From assembly GCF_026008515.1 (NCBI RefSeq), contig NZ_BQYM01000004.1, positions 62,001-126,000 of the forward strand: a stretch of DNA of 64,000 bases, read 5' to 3'. Position 1 is the first letter of the stretch. The number at the start of each line of letters is the position of its first letter. The DNA is from Hoyosella levis. GTDB taxonomy: Bacteria; Actinomycetota; Actinomycetes; Mycobacteriales; Mycobacteriaceae. Below are positions 62,019 to 64,000 of the stretch, in pieces. A program made the translations under genes and the position numbers. The notes under the pieces were generated by a model that made no database searches, was not told the DNA's origin, and saw only the letters and a program-made list of their open reading frames with translations.

Positions 62019-63035
62019 CTAGAGCCACTTGTTGTGCTTGAACACGGCGAAGAGGGTGAGCCCGGTCAGCAGCATCATCGAGATAGCCATGGGGTAGCCG
62101 AGGGTCCAGTGCAGCTCGGGCATGTGCTCGAAGTTCATGCCGTACACAGTGCCGACGAGAGTGGGCGCGAACAGGATCGCCGCCCACGATGAGATGCTCT
62201 TGACCTGCTCGTTCTGCGCGAGGCTCGCTGCTGTCATGTTTCGCATCTCCTCGTTCTGCTGTTGCGCGACGAGGGTGAAGTGCACGGTCAGCGCCGTCTG
62301 CAGGGTGGCGCGGAACTGGTCGACGTGGTCGGCGAGGCGCAAGGCGTGGTCAAGCACGTCGCGGAGGTAGCGCTGCAGCTCGACGTCCACCTGATATTTT
62401 CCGAACCCCCGCTGCAGCGCCTCGATGATGGTCGGGATGGGCCGGATGGCGCGCTGGAACTCGATGACGGTCTCCGAGAGCGCATAGATGCGCCGGGCCA
62501 CCTGGGTATCGCCCGTGAAGATCTGGTCCTCGATCTCGTCGATGTCGTTCTCGAGCCCGCGGGCCACGGGCTCGTACTCGTCGACGATGCGGTCAAGGAT
62601 GGCGTAGAGGATCGCCTCGGGGCCCATGCGCAGGAGTTCTGGCGCCTTCTCGAGGCGGGACCGGACCACGCCGACCTGGGAGGATTCGGCGTGGCGGATG
62701 GTGATGACAAAATCTGGGCCAACAAAGACATGCAGCTCGCCGAACTCGACGCGTTCCTCGGCGTCGATGTAGCGCGCCGGGCGCAGCACGGTGAACAGGA
62801 CATTGTCGTAGCGCTCGATCTTGGGGCGCTGGTGCGCCGAGATGGCATCCTCGACCGCGAGGTGGTGCAGGCCGAACTCGGTGGCGAGGGAGTCGATGTC
62901 CTCCATGGTCGGGCGGTAGAGACCGATCCAGGCGATGCCGTCGTGCTCACGGATGAGCCCATAGGTCTGCGCGAGGGTGCCGGGCTCAGCGACCCGCACT
63001 CCGTCGACGTAGATCGCGTTGTCGATGATCGCCAT
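62019..63035 (-). CDS. corA: CorA-family magnesium/cobalt transporter
   Basis: 338 residues from the ATG at 63035; the open frame to 63191 is not homologous. Large cytoplasmic domain (1-275) with ISAHQRPKIERYDNVLF and HFTLVAQQQNEEMRNMT; two C-terminal helices with the pore motif YGMNFEHMPE and the basic tail KHNKWL. Forms a pentameric ion channel. Confidence 0.92.
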   Translation of the reverse strand: MAIIDNAIYVDGVRVAEPGTLAQTYGLIREHDGIAWIGLYRPTMEDIDSLATEFGLHHLAVEDAISAHQRPKIERYDNVLFTVLRPARYIDAEERVEFGELHVFVGPDFVITIRHAESSQVGVVRSRLEKAPELLRMGPEAILYAILDRIVDEYEPVARGLENDIDEIEDQIFTGDTQVARRIYALSETVIEFQRAIRPIPTIIEALQRGFGKYQVDVELQRYLRDVLDHALRLADHVDQFRATLQTALTVHFTLVAQQQNEEMRNMTAASLAQNEQVKSISSWAAILFAPTLVGTVYGMNFEHMPELHWTLGYPMAISMMLLTGLTLFAVFKHNKWL

Positions 63036-63142
63036 CGATCCCCCTGCCTGCTTAGGTGTCCTTCGCTTTATATCCGACGGAGCGGCCCGGGGCACGGTGC
63101 TTGCCATAGGAGTTGTCGGTCGCGCCCGGTACCGTAGTGGGC

Positions 63143-63397
63143 GTGGGAAACGAGTATGGACGCTGGACGCGGACGCGAGAGCCGCAAGCACGGGCCGAGA
63201 CGCTGGCGCTTCGAGCCGGCGTAGTGATGTTCGTGGTGGGCGCTCTCGCGCTGGTCGCGATCTTCGTGCTGCATGCCACCGGGGCAGCGCCAGTCCTTGC
63301 CCTCTACCTGGCGAGCCTGCTGTGCCCGGTCGGCTTCATCATGGCGGTACTGGTGCCCGTGCTCAGCACGGCCCGCGAACGCTCCAGGCGGCGGTAG
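63143..63397 (+). CDS. Small two-helix membrane protein
   Basis: 84 residues from a GTG at 63143 (GTG at 63137 possible). Starts VGNEYGRWTRTREPQ, then two helices (about 23-45 and 47-70) and a basic end RERSRRR. The gene is divergent from corA and 65 bases before yccF. I recognise no family with confidence. Confidence 0.6.
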   Translation: MGNEYGRWTRTREPQARAETLALRAGVVMFVVGALALVAIFVLHATGAAPVLALYLASLLCPVGFIMAVLVPVLSTARERSRRR

Positions 63398-63462
63398 CGC
63401 CCGCAGCTTTTCCCGCGTGGCTGGTTCTTCGAGGCTCGGGCACACTAGGAGGGGGAGGAAAA

Positions 63463-63912
63463 ATGCTGCGTATCATTCTGAACATCATCTGGCTGGTCTT
63501 CGGCGGCTTGTGGCTGGCGTTGCTGTATCTGCTGGCCGGGATCATCTGCTGCGTGCTGATCATCACTATCCCGTTTGGCATCGCGTCGTTCCGCATCGCC
63601 CTCTATGCCTTGTGGCCGTTCGGCAGCACCACGGTTGATCGGCCGACGTCGGGGACGTTCACCCTCGTGGGCAACATCATCTGGCTGCTGGTGGCGGGCA
63701 TCTGGATCGCTTTCGGGCATGTCATCACGGCGTTCGCGCAGGCCATCACGATCATTGGTATTCCGTTGGCGATCGCGAACCTGAAGATGATCCCGATCTC
63801 GCTTATGCCACTGGGCAAGCGCATCGTTCCGGTCGATCAGGCCAGCAACTACCGCAACGGGTATGGGTACGGCCCCGATCCCTTCCAGGGAGCGCAGCGC
63901 TACCCACGCTGA
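63463..63912 (+). CDS. YccF family inner-membrane protein (Rv0870c-like)
   Basis: 149 residues from the ATG at 63463, preceded by GGGGGAGG. Two repeated halves of two helices each: ILNIIWLVFGGLWLALLYLL and GNIIWLLVAGIWIAFGHVI, with IPFGIASFRIALYALWPFG and IPLAIANLKMIPISLMPLG. This internal duplication is the YccF signature. Function in any organism is unclear. A Tyr/Asn/Gly tail closes the protein. Confidence 0.88.
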   Translation: MLRIILNIIWLVFGGLWLALLYLLAGIICCVLIITIPFGIASFRIALYALWPFGSTTVDRPTSGTFTLVGNIIWLLVAGIWIAFGHVITAFAQAITIIGIPLAIANLKMIPISLMPLGKRIVPVDQASNYRNGYGYGPDPFQGAQRYPR

Positions 63913-64000
63913 GCATCCCCCTCACGATGACTCGGAACACGCAGTGAGATTGCTGGAATACGGGCATAACCCCGCAAATGTACGCTGGTAGTCACTATGG
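63913..64000. other. Window end, no feature seen
   Basis: Non-coding after yccF; nothing recognisable before the window edge. Confidence 0.4.

Noticed and set aside
62019-63191. Longer CorA start at 63191
   Set aside because: It would overlap the divergent small membrane gene and adds unrelated residues; ATG at 63035 gives the normal family length.

Overview
The window is high-GC actinobacterial DNA, most likely from a mycolic-acid lineage of the Mycobacteriales (relatives of Nocardia, Rhodococcus, Gordonia, Dietzia and Tsukamurella). I cannot name the genus. The main reason is that roughly 31-64 kb carries, in broadly conserved order, the block that in Mycobacterium tuberculosis runs backwards from Rv0906 to Rv0870c (recalled from memory): Rv0906-like metallo-beta-lactamase fold protein, echA6, accD3, prrA-prrB, gltA, a second citrate synthase, serC, sepH, DUF2537, the SpoU methyltransferase (Rv0881), DUF2530, DUF3027 (Rv0877), the MFS protein (Rv0876c), DUF2771, a cspB-like gene and yccF (Rv0870c). 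Many starts are GTG, many operons use ATGA overlaps, and several genes look leaderless.

Region by region. 0-2 kb: a secreted collagen-like protein with a BclB-type C-terminal domain, and a GIY-YIG domain protein. 2-12 kb: alpha/beta hydrolase, a LeuC/LeuD-type aconitase with a palindromic upstream region, a small secreted Tyr-rich protein, an FAD dehydrogenase + SDR operon, two exported proteins, and an iron-type siderophore-interacting protein. 12-22 kb: SRPBCC protein, type-B carboxylesterase, and two separate acetate/pyruvate-type sodium:solute symporter systems. The first is DUF485 + MctC-like. The second is a four-gene operon: LytS-like kinase, LytTR regulator, small membrane protein, symporter. 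A TetR gene and a 38-residue peptide gene lie between them. 22-28 kb: two tandem Pro/Gly-rich membrane paralogues and a complete gluABCD-type amino-acid ABC operon. 28-37 kb: accessory genes, comprising a lipase, a DCC oxidoreductase, an 11-mer repeat protein, twin Imm5-like immunity proteins with no toxin, an amidase, an internally deleted DUF4352-like remnant, a VanW protein and an HTH/membrane pair with a palindromic leaderless promoter. 37-64 kb: mostly the conserved core block, with photolyase, an LxxG heptad-repeat protein, FKBP, pdxH, an Eis-like acetyltransferase, PAP2 phosphatase, glutaminyl cyclase, acyltransferase and CorA added.

How genes work together. Central carbon and C4/C2 metabolism is heavily represented: aconitase, two citrate synthases, FKBP-gltA, two monocarboxylate symporters, AccD3 and EchA6. 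The kinase/LytTR/symporter operon looks like a self-contained nutrient-sensing uptake unit. prrAB is a classic two-component pair. gluABCD is a complete importer.

The most unusual global feature is non-coding. At least six sequence families of long imperfect palindromes (about 40-70 bp) sit in intergenic gaps, mostly at gene ends. Four families are present in 2-5 copies (5 x GTGTGCGG..., 4 x GTGGAAAC..., 3 x ATCGTGAA..., 2 x CAAACGCG...), and two are seen once. Several copies are bordered by short tandem repeats. They are distinct from the ordinary intrinsic terminators, which are also present. No tRNA, rRNA, CRISPR array, insertion sequence or phage gene was seen.
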